From UBA5239 sp040394635 (lineage in GTDB: Bacteria; Verrucomicrobiota; Lentisphaeria; Victivallales; Victivallaceae), in assembly GCA_040394635.1 (NCBI GenBank), contig JBEBRW010000016.1:1-64000 (forward strand): 64,000 bases of DNA, in the 5' to 3' direction. The notes beneath the pieces were generated by a model. The model saw only the letters and a program-made list of their open reading frames with translations. It made no database searches and was not told where the DNA came from. A program made the position numbers and the translations under genes. This document shows positions 25,124 to 34,100 of this stretch, piece by piece (position 1 is the stretch's first letter; every line of letters begins with the position of its first letter).

Positions 25124-26737
25124 CTATTCAGCATTGGAGTTTTCTTTATTAGACCATGCATATCCAAAGAGATAATGGTCTTTACTCAGCGTAACAACAG
25201 CATTCTGCGAAAGCAGTAATTCAATTTCTTTCCCATATTTTGTAATCTCATCAACTGCAATAAATGATTGCTTTGCAAATGTAGTATAAAGCTCAAAAAG
25301 TTTTGCACTGATTGGATTTTCAATATTCTTGAACAGCGGAGAATCATGAATCAAAATAGGCAAATTTGTTAATGTAAAAATAGAAAAGTCGAAAGCTAAA
25401 AGACCATAATAGGAAACACCTGACAATTGCGCTGCCCATTCATTGGTCCTGGTCCCTTTGGGAACCGGTGGGAAATTATCCATATATTTAACCGCGATAG
25501 CCGCCTTTTGCGATTTCGTGATGTTTCTCCGGTTCATATTGCAGTCCATTGCATATTCCCACGGGTCCCGGTCTTCTGGGAGGTCCCAGCAGTCTACTTC
25601 TATTCCGAGTTCCTTACAAGCTAAAAAACGATTACGACCGTCAACGATTTTTTCGTCACAAAGCACAACCGGGTATCGCTGCCCGTGCTGCTGAATACTG
25701 TCCTTGAGATTGGTCAACTCTTCTTTATTCATCATCGGATAAAGTTCAGCCGCCGGGTGAAATTCCAGTGGTTCCTGTGTTGACCGTTTGTAAATCCCCT
25801 TCCTTCTGGTCACGGTCTTTTGCTCTTTCATGGTATTATCGGTCTCGGTATTGACCGAAGCGTCTTCTCTGGCTGTGGTTGGGACCGCGCCTTGCTCTGG
25901 TGATACTACGGGTATTGTTTCTGTTGCATTCATTGGAATATCCTCTTGGGTTATATTGCATTCTTGGGATTGCGATTGACTGTTCTCCAAGACTGGGTCA
26001 TTCTCTTTGATTTGTGAAGGTCCATGACCGTGCATGTCCGGTTCTATATCGAAAGGGGTTTCATCTCCTGAGTCTTCCTGTATTTTGCAATAATCTGCAA
26101 ATAAAATATCATCTTCCTCGACAACCAGTTTTTCCTTCGAGGCAACTGTTTTTTCCTGTTTGCCGGTCCGTAACAGCAATAGCAAGTCGTCCATGTATTC
26201 CGCTTTGAACGGTAATGGTTCTACATCATTGACGACCTCATAAACCCCGCCAGTATAATGAATCGATGGAGGAGCTACGACCAGCTTGCCGGTAGAATAC
26301 AAACAGCCCCAACCAGTTGGCCTTTTCTTATAATTATGTGGGGTGTAGCCATCTATTCTAAAATAATAATGATATTGTTGGATGTTATTTATCTTGACGA
26401 TATAAGTCTTTCTGAATTCAGGATACTTCTCCAAAATCTTATCGAAAACATCGGGCTCATCAACCTCCAGTACGACCAGCTTAGACACTTTTCCGGTCAT
26501 GATGCCAACGTTATACCCCTTGTCGTTACTCCAATACTTTTCAGCGGTCTCCATGTCTCTGACCGGGTAATTTCCCCTGCCAGGCAGCGTTATTGGCTGT
26601 TTCCCGGTATTTGGCCTATTGCGTTTCGATTTAGTGACAGGGATTAATCCCCAACCATTATCGATATATTTCTTTATATAATTCATCTTTATCGCAAGTT
26701 CATTATTTTGTTCCATATTTTCATTCTCCTGATTCAT
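25124..26737 (-). CDS. PrimPol-ParB protein with DUF2326-like tail (chimera)
   Basis: A 537-residue protein in three parts. Residues about 20-190: primase-polymerase N-domain (NVGIMTGKVSKLVVLEVDEP; the catalytic D-x-D appears as E-x-D; YHYYFRIDG; GKLVVAPPSIHYTGG). Residues about 190-310: low-complexity linker. Residues about 325-440: ParB/Srx-like domain (DSIQQHGQRYPVVLCDEKIV, DGRNRFLACKELGIEV, MNRRNITKSQKAAIAVKYM). From YYGLLAFDFSIFTLTNLPIL to the end it changes to what resembles the C-terminus of DUF2326 (YydD-like) ATPases. The junction suggests an in-frame deletion fusing two genes. The first two domains suit element replication or regulation. Confidence 0.65.
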   Translation of the reverse strand: MNQENENMEQNNELAIKMNYIKKYIDNGWGLIPVTKSKRNRPNTGKQPITLPGRGNYPVRDMETAEKYWSNDKGYNVGIMTGKVSKLVVLEVDEPDVFDKILEKYPEFRKTYIVKINNIQQYHYYFRIDGYTPHNYKKRPTGWGCLYSTGKLVVAPPSIHYTGGVYEVVNDVEPLPFKAEYMDDLLLLLRTGKQEKTVASKEKLVVEEDDILFADYCKIQEDSGDETPFDIEPDMHGHGPSQIKENDPVLENSQSQSQECNITQEDIPMNATETIPVVSPEQGAVPTTAREDASVNTETDNTMKEQKTVTRRKGIYKRSTQEPLEFHPAAELYPMMNKEELTNLKDSIQQHGQRYPVVLCDEKIVDGRNRFLACKELGIEVDCWDLPEDRDPWEYAMDCNMNRRNITKSQKAAIAVKYMDNFPPVPKGTRTNEWAAQLSGVSYYGLLAFDFSIFTLTNLPILIHDSPLFKNIENPISAKLFELYTTFAKQSFIAVDEITKYGKEIELLLSQNAVVTLSKDHYLFGYAWSNKENSNAE

Positions 26738-26835
26738 TTGTCCTTCATATTCACGGAAAGCTTCGCCGAGTGCGCCTTATAGATAGTTTGGCATTTTGAT
26801 TCCGAGAGTGTTATCAATGATTTATTGTTGAATAA

Positions 26836-27021
26836 TTATCTCTCTACCTCGTTCGATTTTAGTATCTTATCTACGTCAGACAGCTTGAATCTGTAGTTAT
26901 TTTTCCCGTTCAGGCGGTAAACCGGGCACTGGATTTTGTTGGCGGCGACCCAGGATAACAGAGTCCTGGGCTTGATGTTGAGATGCTCTGCCATCTCTTT
27001 TACTGTCAATAATTTTTCCAT
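26836..27021 (-). CDS. Excisionase-like HTH protein
   Basis: A 61-residue MerR/excisionase-type helix-turn-helix: LLTVKEMAEHLNIKPRTLLS, then YRFKLSDVDKILKS. AAGGAG lies about 8 nt before its ATG. Such proteins direct recombination towards excision or regulate the integrase. It is separate from, and not closely similar to, the HTH protein at 27134. Confidence 0.75.
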   Translation of the reverse strand: MEKLLTVKEMAEHLNIKPRTLLSWVAANKIQCPVYRLNGKNNYRFKLSDVDKILKSNEVER

Positions 27022-27133
27022 CGAAACAACTCCTTGTTGAATTTGTGGTTAATTGTTATATCCAGGATAAAGTGCAATAAACACACAAATTCGTACACAA
27101 AGGGCTATTTTCGACGAAAATCGGCGAAATTCA

Positions 27134-27427
27134 TCAAATATTAAGCATTTCTTTAACTTCTGAGAGTCGGATGCGGATAGCCCGTTTGCTGGTCCTGATG
27201 CGGGTTAGCTTGCCTTCGTCAAGGAGCCGGTCCACGGTCTTCAGCGAACATTTCAGGTATTCCGCGGCTTCGGCTCTGGAGAGCAGCTCGTCGCCGATTC
27301 TTTCATTGTTGATTCGGGCATAAACCGCTTCGATTGCCGCCTCAGAGATGACTTTGCTGATTGCGCTGGTGCTGGCGAGGGCGTTGACAATGGCTTCAAA
27401 CTGCTGCGCGTCATTTTTCGTATACAT
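27134..27427 (-). CDS. HTH_17 DNA-binding protein
   Basis: A 97-residue protein: a 40-residue helical N-terminus (QFEAIVNALASTSAISKVIS), then an excisionase-type HTH (LLSRAEAAEYLKCSLKTVDR, LLDEGKLTRIRTSKRAIRIR). It starts 13 nt after the degenerate recombinase gene on the same strand, with AAGGAA before the ATG, so the two share a transcript. Probably a recombination directionality factor. Confidence 0.75.
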   Translation of the reverse strand: MYTKNDAQQFEAIVNALASTSAISKVISEAAIEAVYARINNERIGDELLSRAEAAEYLKCSLKTVDRLLDEGKLTRIRTSKRAIRIRLSEVKEMLNI

Positions 27428-27440
27428 GATGAGTTTTCCT

Positions 27441-28649
27441 TCAAAATGAGTGGTTAAAGAAATCTTCTATCTGTCCGGCGATTTCGCATTCGCTCAACGG
27501 TTCAATTCCCGTTTGAGCAAAAATATCGAATCCATAGTCTATCCCCTTAAGGCTGGCAAGCATATCTGCGGAGGAGACGTTACCTTCAGCTCTTCCAGTC
27601 AACTGCATGATAGTCCCTTCAGGAGTGTCTTTCTGCCGAAGAGCATTGGCAAAATTCTGCTGCAAGGAAGAGAAATTTCTTTTCTGCTCCTTGGTTACGA
27701 ATTTCCGGTTGAAGAAGTCGAAAGACCTCCCAAAGCGAAGAGCATATCCTTTGGAAACATCATCCGGTTTCAACTCCGGCCATAGTGGACCACTTCCGGC
27801 ATTCAGAACGTATTTGAGAAAGCCGAGTTGCAGAACCACCGGATGAATCGGAATCGTACGAGTGCTTGATTGTTTTTTCACGATGCATCCGGTTCTTTCA
27901 TCGGCTTTTATCTGAATGCAAGGAACCTCACCGCCAAGGATGATATTTTCAACCTGTAATTGACAGGCTTCGCTTTGGCGTAGACCGTTGTAGAGGGCGA
28001 GTACTGGAACAAAGAGCTTGTAAGGCTCCCAGTTCGGCAAAGATTTGGGAGAAAGATGATAGAACATTTCTTCGAGCTCCCTCAAGCTATAGGGAAGCCG
28101 TACTGATTCGTTGATGACAATGCTTTCAGAAGGATATGGCTGAAGGTTTTCTGCCGGGTTATTCTCGATATATTTATGTTCAACACACCGGGCGAAGAAC
28201 ATATCGAGAATCGTACAGATATGATTGACGGTCCGGGGAGACAAGCATGGCATTCCATGGTCCTTGACCAACTCAGAGAAGGACGCACCTCGGAATTCCG
28301 GGTAACATCTCCAACGTGCCGGAATCTTCATCAGTATCTCGTTCCGAAAAGCCAATAAGGTGCGATTTTGTATGATTCTGATATCCGTCTCGGGAGCGAT
28401 ATATTTCAGTAACAAGTCGAAAGCCGATTTGTCAACTGCCAATGATTTGGCATCTCTGGCCGGATGCTGCGTTTCCATATAGACGGTTACGAGTTCTTCC
28501 AGAGAGTGAAAGCCATGCGCTGCAAGATTTGTCTCTCCATAAACGGCATTAGGGGCGGCATCCATGACTTTAGGATGAATTCTCTGCTCTTTTGTCAGAG
28601 CTTTGAGTTCCTTTTGGAACTGTGTTGCGTGTTTGTTCGTGTTCTTCAT
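27441..28649 (-). CDS. Degenerate tyrosine-recombinase homologue
   Basis: A 402-residue protein with the plan of a phage integrase: an N-terminal core-binding region, the first catalytic Arg in YNGLRQSEACQLQVEN, and RTIPIHPVV. The rest of the active site is lost: the HxxR box reads FSSLQQNFANAL, and no Tyr is found where the nucleophile should be (VSSADMLASL). Its tail (EPLSECEIAGQIEDFF) resembles that of the active recombinase at 28796 (TPLSTDEIDKQIKRL). It probably binds recombination sites without cutting, as an accessory or inhibitory subunit. Confidence 0.7.
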   Translation of the reverse strand: MKNTNKHATQFQKELKALTKEQRIHPKVMDAAPNAVYGETNLAAHGFHSLEELVTVYMETQHPARDAKSLAVDKSAFDLLLKYIAPETDIRIIQNRTLLAFRNEILMKIPARWRCYPEFRGASFSELVKDHGMPCLSPRTVNHICTILDMFFARCVEHKYIENNPAENLQPYPSESIVINESVRLPYSLRELEEMFYHLSPKSLPNWEPYKLFVPVLALYNGLRQSEACQLQVENIILGGEVPCIQIKADERTGCIVKKQSSTRTIPIHPVVLQLGFLKYVLNAGSGPLWPELKPDDVSKGYALRFGRSFDFFNRKFVTKEQKRNFSSLQQNFANALRQKDTPEGTIMQLTGRAEGNVSSADMLASLKGIDYGFDIFAQTGIEPLSECEIAGQIEDFFNHSF

Positions 28650-28733
28650 TTGTCTCTTCCTTTCTTGTTAAGGGGTTTCTGATAAAGAATGCGTAAGGAA
28701 AAGAGAAATCTTATGGCGACTTTAAGAAAAACA

Positions 28734-28764
28734 TAAAAAAATCCCGACTGCCTTAGCAATCGGG
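28734..28764 (-). terminator. Terminator of the integrase gene
   Basis: Minus strand: CCCGA-TTGCTAAGGCAG-TCGGG followed by A and seven T. It lies 30 nt after the stop of the recombinase gene at 28796. Confidence 0.8.
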
Positions 28765-28795
28765 AAAATAGAGATGGGAATTGTGGGCGAACCAG

Positions 28796-30637
28796 TTATT
28801 TGTCTTCGTAAACCGGAAGGCGTTTTATCTGTTTGTCGATTTCATCTGTCGATAAAGGTGTCTTTTTTAATGCTTTGAAGATGTCGAACTCATAGTCGAG
28901 TTTATTCAACGTTTCTCGCATCGCGGAGAGCTGCCCCTTCGCATATCTTCTGGAGAGCACACCTTTCCGGGAGTAACCGCCGATACACTCCACCAGAAAT
29001 TGATTGTCTTCCACGTTCATCAGGCCGGTCATGGCATTATGCCGAAGACTATGGAGTGATTTCGAGTTATCTGAGACCAATGAGTGAGCAAAGTCGTTAA
29101 AACCTTGCATGTTTCTCGTATATTTATGATGTTCGGTATAGGTCAAACCCGGAAATAGTTGCCGACCTTTCTTTGTTGAAGATTTTGCAACTTTCAAGTA
29201 AAAACCCAGAAAATCCAATTCAAGTAATTTATGATGAATCGGTACGATACGGCGTGCAAACTTGTTTTTGACGGTCTGCTTGTACTCCTTGTCATCGGTT
29301 ATGCGAATGCAGGGAATGCCATCGACTGTAAATATGTCTTTCAGGTAAAGCTGGCAGATATCATTCAAGCGGCATCCCTGATAAAGAAGGAGCAGCGGCA
29401 CCCAGAACCGATGAATGTATATCTTGCTGTTGCGATGGTATGTGGCGAAGTTCGTGAAAATCAACGCCAATTCCTCGTCCGTGAACGGCGGTTTCAGGTC
29501 CTCTTCTTTATCATTGCGTTTGATTCCGACACCTCCCAAAGGAGCTTTATGCAGGTAATCCACCTTGACGCACCAGTTGAAAAAGGTAGTCATGTACTCA
29601 AGGTAGTTGTTTATGGTTCCGGTCTGGATGGGGTCGAATTTAGTCTTCCATATCTCTTCAAGGCTTTTACCGGGGAAACGCTTGCTTCTGCTTTTGGGAT
29701 AGCGTTTCAGAACATTTTCCAGTAAATTTAGCATATCTTGGCGCTTAATGGACGTCAACTCTTTTTCCGACCCGAAATGTTCGGACAGGATTCCCAGAAT
29801 GCTCCGCTGCATGGTCGTATTCTTTTTATCCCATGTTCCCATGGTTATTTTTTCATTAATATACGCATCTATTGCATATTGAAGAGTAATCTTCTTCTCC
29901 GGTGTTGTTAATTCCGGTGCGGCTGCGGGCATGGACATCGGTGGGGCTGGAGGCATGGCCGCGGGGCCGGGGGACCTCTTTGACTGAATAAATTTCTCAA
30001 TGTCAGTTCCGGCGACCCTCTTGTCTGAACAATATCTCTCTATGCCTCCGGGGAAGACTGGTTCAAAGTCTTCAGGCGGGAAGATTTTCGAAAAACGACC
30101 ATGTTCATCAGCCTCGTCAAAACCATTCCGAAGATTTCCCACGGCTCGCTCTTTCCGAATTCTGGAGACTTCAGACATAATTAAATAGAAATTCTTTATC
30201 ATGGGCTCAGTATGCATTGATTCCCAGTCAACCTCCTCGCCCATCCTTTTGGCATATTCCATAAATTCACACAGAAATGGCGAATAAAAACCTTTATTTC
30301 GATATGCGTCAAGATATATTTCATCCCATCCCTCATGTATTTCCGGAATATCTCCCTCTGTGTGCCTCGTAAATTGGTCTCTGAATAAGACGACACTGCA
30401 AAAACGTTTAACCAATGGATACATGAATGCCATATCGACCAGGCCCCTTGATGCTCTTTGAAATAGTTTCGTCAACTCTGTTGCCAGTAAGATACTCCGG
30501 GTTTGGGCGGTTTTCAAATCCATTCCTTTCAGGGAGCATTTGATTTCCTGACTGGGGAAGTGATTTCGCATTTGTGCGGGGACCTTCATCCTGAAGTAAA
30601 GATTCCCTTTCGTCTCGACCAGATAATTCTTTGCCAT
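28796..30637 (-). CDS. Tyrosine recombinase (integrase) of the island
   Basis: A 613-residue integrase, longer than usual (about 400) because of a helical N-terminal region of about 250 residues that includes a Pro/Ala-rich linker (GPAAMPPAPPMSMPAAAPEL). The SAM-like core-binding domain begins near ITLQYAIDAYINEK. Catalytic residues: Arg in YQGCRLNDICQL, Lys/Arg near NKFARRIVPIH, HSLRHN (HxxR), and Tyr in LSRRYAKGQ; the usual His/Trp of the last box reads GGYS. It starts 140 nt from the tRNA-Met attachment site with GAGGTGA before its ATG, the normal place for the island's integrase. Confidence 0.85.
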   Translation of the reverse strand: MAKNYLVETKGNLYFRMKVPAQMRNHFPSQEIKCSLKGMDLKTAQTRSILLATELTKLFQRASRGLVDMAFMYPLVKRFCSVVLFRDQFTRHTEGDIPEIHEGWDEIYLDAYRNKGFYSPFLCEFMEYAKRMGEEVDWESMHTEPMIKNFYLIMSEVSRIRKERAVGNLRNGFDEADEHGRFSKIFPPEDFEPVFPGGIERYCSDKRVAGTDIEKFIQSKRSPGPAAMPPAPPMSMPAAAPELTTPEKKITLQYAIDAYINEKITMGTWDKKNTTMQRSILGILSEHFGSEKELTSIKRQDMLNLLENVLKRYPKSRSKRFPGKSLEEIWKTKFDPIQTGTINNYLEYMTTFFNWCVKVDYLHKAPLGGVGIKRNDKEEDLKPPFTDEELALIFTNFATYHRNSKIYIHRFWVPLLLLYQGCRLNDICQLYLKDIFTVDGIPCIRITDDKEYKQTVKNKFARRIVPIHHKLLELDFLGFYLKVAKSSTKKGRQLFPGLTYTEHHKYTRNMQGFNDFAHSLVSDNSKSLHSLRHNAMTGLMNVEDNQFLVECIGGYSRKGVLSRRYAKGQLSAMRETLNKLDYEFDIFKALKKTPLSTDEIDKQIKRLPVYEDK

Positions 30638-30653
30638 AGGCTCACCTCAAACT

Positions 30654-30705
30654 GGTAGCGGGGAACGGTGGCAAAAAAGTGGCAACAAAGTGTGCGTCAC
30701 AATGG
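30654..30705. repeat. Arm-type sites, right end
   Basis: GGTAGCGGGG (echo of the att core) followed by GGTGGCAAAAAAGTGGCAAC and a third AATGGCAACC unit, in the short gap between integrase start and tRNA-Met. The same units occur at 19307-19360. Confidence 0.6.
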
Positions 30706-30776
30706 CAACCGAACAGCGCTAACCTTTTGGTTTTGAGCAAATAGCTGAGTATTAAGCTGAGGAGAAAAGGGAGTAA

Positions 30777-30796
30777 AATTGGTAGCGGGGGTAGGA
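30777..30796. other. attR of the tRNA-Met island
   Basis: Second copy of the 20-bp repeat AATTGGTAGCGGGGGTAGGA. It covers the CCA end, acceptor strand and part of the T stem of tRNA-Met, so integration rebuilds a full tRNA. Confidence 0.85.
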
Positions 30797-30854
30797 ATCG
30801 AACCTACGGCCTTCAGGTTATGAGCCTGGCGAGCTACCACTGCTCCACCCCGCA
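30780..30854 (-). tRNA. tRNA-Met (CAU), initiator-like
   Basis: 75 nt on the minus strand with encoded CCA. Anticodon loop CTCATAA. Initiator features: a body GCGGGGTGGAGCAG with GGTAGCTCG in the D arm, and an unpaired 1-72 position (T opposite T) where elongator tRNAs pair. The anticodon stem reads CCAGG/CCTGA, so pair 29-41 is A-U instead of the usual G-C and 27-43 is a mismatch. Confidence 0.88.
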
Positions 30855-31082
30855 ATATCGCTTGATTGAGTTATAAATATAATACTTATTGGACGCTTTT
30901 CAAGCTGGATTTGTGATTTTTTTCTGTCTTTTTTTATATTTGATGGCTGGTTGAAGATAAGCAGGGGGCGCATGGTATTGGTATTCAGAGAGGTAGGAAG
31001 GAATAAGGCGAGAGGGGATTTTTTTCTGTTCTCCCTTCATTTGAGGCAAGGGAAGAGAGACTAGAGAAGGCTTTGGGGGCTT

Positions 31083-31131
31083 TGCGGACATTATGGACGG
31101 AGTTTTTGGCTCTGCGTCCATAGTGTCCGGT
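31083..31131. repeat. 9-bp-phased GGAC hairpin (locus A)
   Basis: GCGGACATTATGGACGGAG and CTGCGTCCATAGTGTCCGG face each other (16 of 19 bases pair) around a 10-nt loop. GGAC at 31086 and 31095, GTCC at 31116 and 31125, are each 9 nt apart. It lies 13 nt after the stop of the alpha-2-macroglobulin gene and may act as its 3' structure. Confidence 0.6.
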
Positions 31132-31143
31132 TTGATTTGGATT

Positions 31144-34100
31144 TTATTTGGCGCTGATCCGGGCGGTTTGCGGCGGGGCGTAGTATTGGTATTCGTCGGT
31201 GTAGAACAGATAGGCGCTCGAGGCGGAACCGGTGGTTTCGCCGGGATAAGTCGCGATCAGGCTCAGCGGGATGTCGGTCCGGGTGTTTGCTTTCATCTCG
31301 CGCCAGTACAGAACTACGGTGTTGTCGTGGGTTTCGTAGGCGGAAATGCGGTTTTCTTTGGTCAGTTCCTTGAGCTGGTCGTGACGGATTTCGAAGCCGG
31401 CGGGGATGCCGATGATCGTCAGGGGCATGGAGACGTTGGATTTGGCGGTGACTTCGACAGTCATGACGGCGGCGTCGCCTTCGCGATAGGTGGATTTGTC
31501 GAGTTTGGTCGCCAGGATCAGTTCGCATTCCGGGGCGTTGTTCGGCTGCGGGGTGGAGTAGGCGATTTCGAGGGCGAAAGGCATTTCGGAGCCATCGGTC
31601 ATTTTCAGGGTGAGGGTGTGTTCGCCTGCGGTCAGGGCGGCGGCGAAGTCAGGAAGGGCGATGGCGCCCTGGGTGTCTTTGTCGAACTTGACGGGGTGTC
31701 CGAAGGGGTTGCCGTCGATGATCAGCTGGACGGAGCCGGGGGCCTTGGGTTTGCTGCGGGCCTTGTCGTAGGCGTTAATGGCCTTCAGGGCGAGAATGGT
31801 GGACTGAGTGGAGCCGAAGCCGCCGGATTTGCAGCTCTCGAAAAGCCATTTCATGGTGGTTTCCACGCAGTCAGCGTATTGTTCGCCGAGGCGCAGCCAG
31901 GCGATGATCGCGAAGGAGGTGGTTTCGATATTCAGGGCGGAGCCGCCGGAATTGGTGATGGTGTTTTTGCCGTCGGCGACCATGCCGTTTTTGTCGATTT
32001 TGGCGCGGAGTTTGGCGGCGAGCTGATTGGCAGCGGGGAGGTCCTTGGCGAGGTAGAGGACGTTGGCGCCGAGGGCGATCTGGTAGCTGTCGGTGGCTTT
32101 CATGGCGCTTTCTTTGACGGCGGCGATTTCCTTGGTCAGCGTGGCGGGATCGGTGCCGGATTCGAGGAGCGTCCAGACGATGTAGGCGTCGGTGATGGGT
32201 TGGGGGGCGCGGCCGAAGGAGTCGAGGGCGCGTTCGTTGCGCTTGAAGGAGCCGTTGCCGTCGCGTCGCTCGAGGAGCCAGTTGCGGGTGCGTTCGACCA
32301 TGGCTTTGTCGATGTTCATGACCTGGGTCATTTCGGTGAACTGCATCAGGCCATAGGCGGTGAGGGCTTCGTGTCCCGGATCGCCGCCGAACCATTCATA
32401 GCCGAGGGTTTTGGTTTCGAAACCGATCAGTTTCTTGTAGCCTTCGTCGAGGAGTTCGGCGGATTTTTTGACTTTATCGGGCGACACGCCCTGATGGCTC
32501 AGGAAATACTGCTGGGCCATGACCAGCGGATAGCTGGTGGAACTGGTTTGTTCGAAACAGCCGTAGGGTTTGCGAATGAGGGCGTTCAGGGCTTCTTCCA
32601 TGTTGGCGAGGGGACTGGGGTAGGCTTTGGCCTCGGCTTTCAGGGAATTAGGCTCGACGTTGGCCGGGATTTTCACGGAGAGGCTGTAGTCTTTGGCGGG
32701 GCCGATGAGGCCGCCGGCGTTGATGGCCATCGGGAAGCCGCGGGGATTGACGATCAGGTCGCGCTCGACCTTGTCGGTGTAGCCGTCGGCGGAGGCGCTG
32801 AAGGTGAGGCGGTATTTACCGGCCTGGGCGGCGGCGAGCTCGATGATGGCGCGGCCGCGTTCACCGGGCTTGAGCGTGTATTTGCCGGACGGAATGGCAG
32901 GGCCGAGCGCGGGCTCGGAGCGGACCAGCAGCGTGGCGGTGAGTTCCTTGTCGGTGGAATTGACCAGTGCCACGGGGAGCTCGACGCGGTCGCCGGCGGT
33001 AATCGTGACCGGCATTTTCGGGGCGATGTAGAAGGGCTCGACGGATTTGATTTCGGTGATGGAAGCGCCGAGCGCGCCGTTACCGGCGAAAGCATCGGCC
33101 TGAACCACGAAGGTGGTGATGCTGTCCGAAAGATCGAATTCGACTTCGGCGGTGCCGCTGCGCGGATTGGTGCGGATGCCGGCGTTCCAGTAGAGGGTTT
33201 CGGCGAAATCGGTGCGTTCGTTGGGCTTGCGGTTGGGGCGGACCTTGTGGGCATATTCGCGGATGACGGCGGCGGCGAGTCTTTTTTGCACCGGTTGGGG
33301 CAATTGATCGCCAGCAAATCCTCTTTGCACAGGTCGGTACCATTGATCGCCAGCAAATCCGTTAACATCACCATCGTGGAACAGTATATTGCCGAATTGT
33401 CCATCGTTTTTGAGCTTGGCTTCGGCCTGTACCGGGACGGCCGGAGCGGGGATGGCTGCCGGGGCGGCGTCCATAACAGCCATATCTTCGACAACTTCAG
33501 CACCACGGACGGCCCCGGCTGCCCGAACCATCGGTGTGGCTGGGTACACCATCGGCTGCATGAAGGCGAGAGCACGCTTGGCGGCGGCGGCGAGATCGGT
33601 TTTTTCGAGGAGTTTGTCGAAGTCGACGAGGATGAAGCGGCGCCAGCCCTGGGTGCCGAGAAGGAGGTCGACGGCGGTGTCGGCGAGCGGGTTTTGCGGG
33701 TCGAGGTAGACGTGAGCGTCAGCGAGGTCGAGGGTTTCGTTTTCGAGATAGACCATGACGGGGAGGGAGGGGGCCTGTTCGCGGCGGTCGATCATCTGAA
33801 GGACGGTGTCGTCGACGACCTGGAGGCCGACCACGGCTTCGACGGGGGTGTCTTTTTCGTCGGTGGTTTCGATTTTGAGCTTGACTTTGCCGCCGGGGAT
33901 GAAGGCTTCGGATTGAGGCGTGACTTTGATCTTGACGGCGAACTTCGGGGCGCGGTAAATGAGGCGCTCGGCGACGGGGGTGTTCTGGCTGTCGAATACG
34001 GTCACGATCAGGACGCCTTCGGCATCCTTGGCGTCGAGGGTGACGGTGTTGCTGCCGGATTCGAGGGGGGCGGAGGCGAGTTCGAGTTCGCGCTTGAAGA

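Larger units (their letters stand above)
19209..30796. mobile_element. Integrative island in tRNA-Met
   Basis: About 11.6 kb between two 20-bp direct repeats, AT-richer than both flanks. It carries an apparently active tyrosine recombinase beside the intact tRNA, a degenerate recombinase, two excisionase-like HTH proteins, a PrimPol-ParB chimera, and a nuclease/helicase operon. Arm-type repeats GGTGGCAAAAAAGTGGCAA lie just inside both ends (19307-19325 and 30667-30685). It lacks conjugation or virion genes, so it is either a satellite-type element or a decayed one. Confidence 0.85.
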
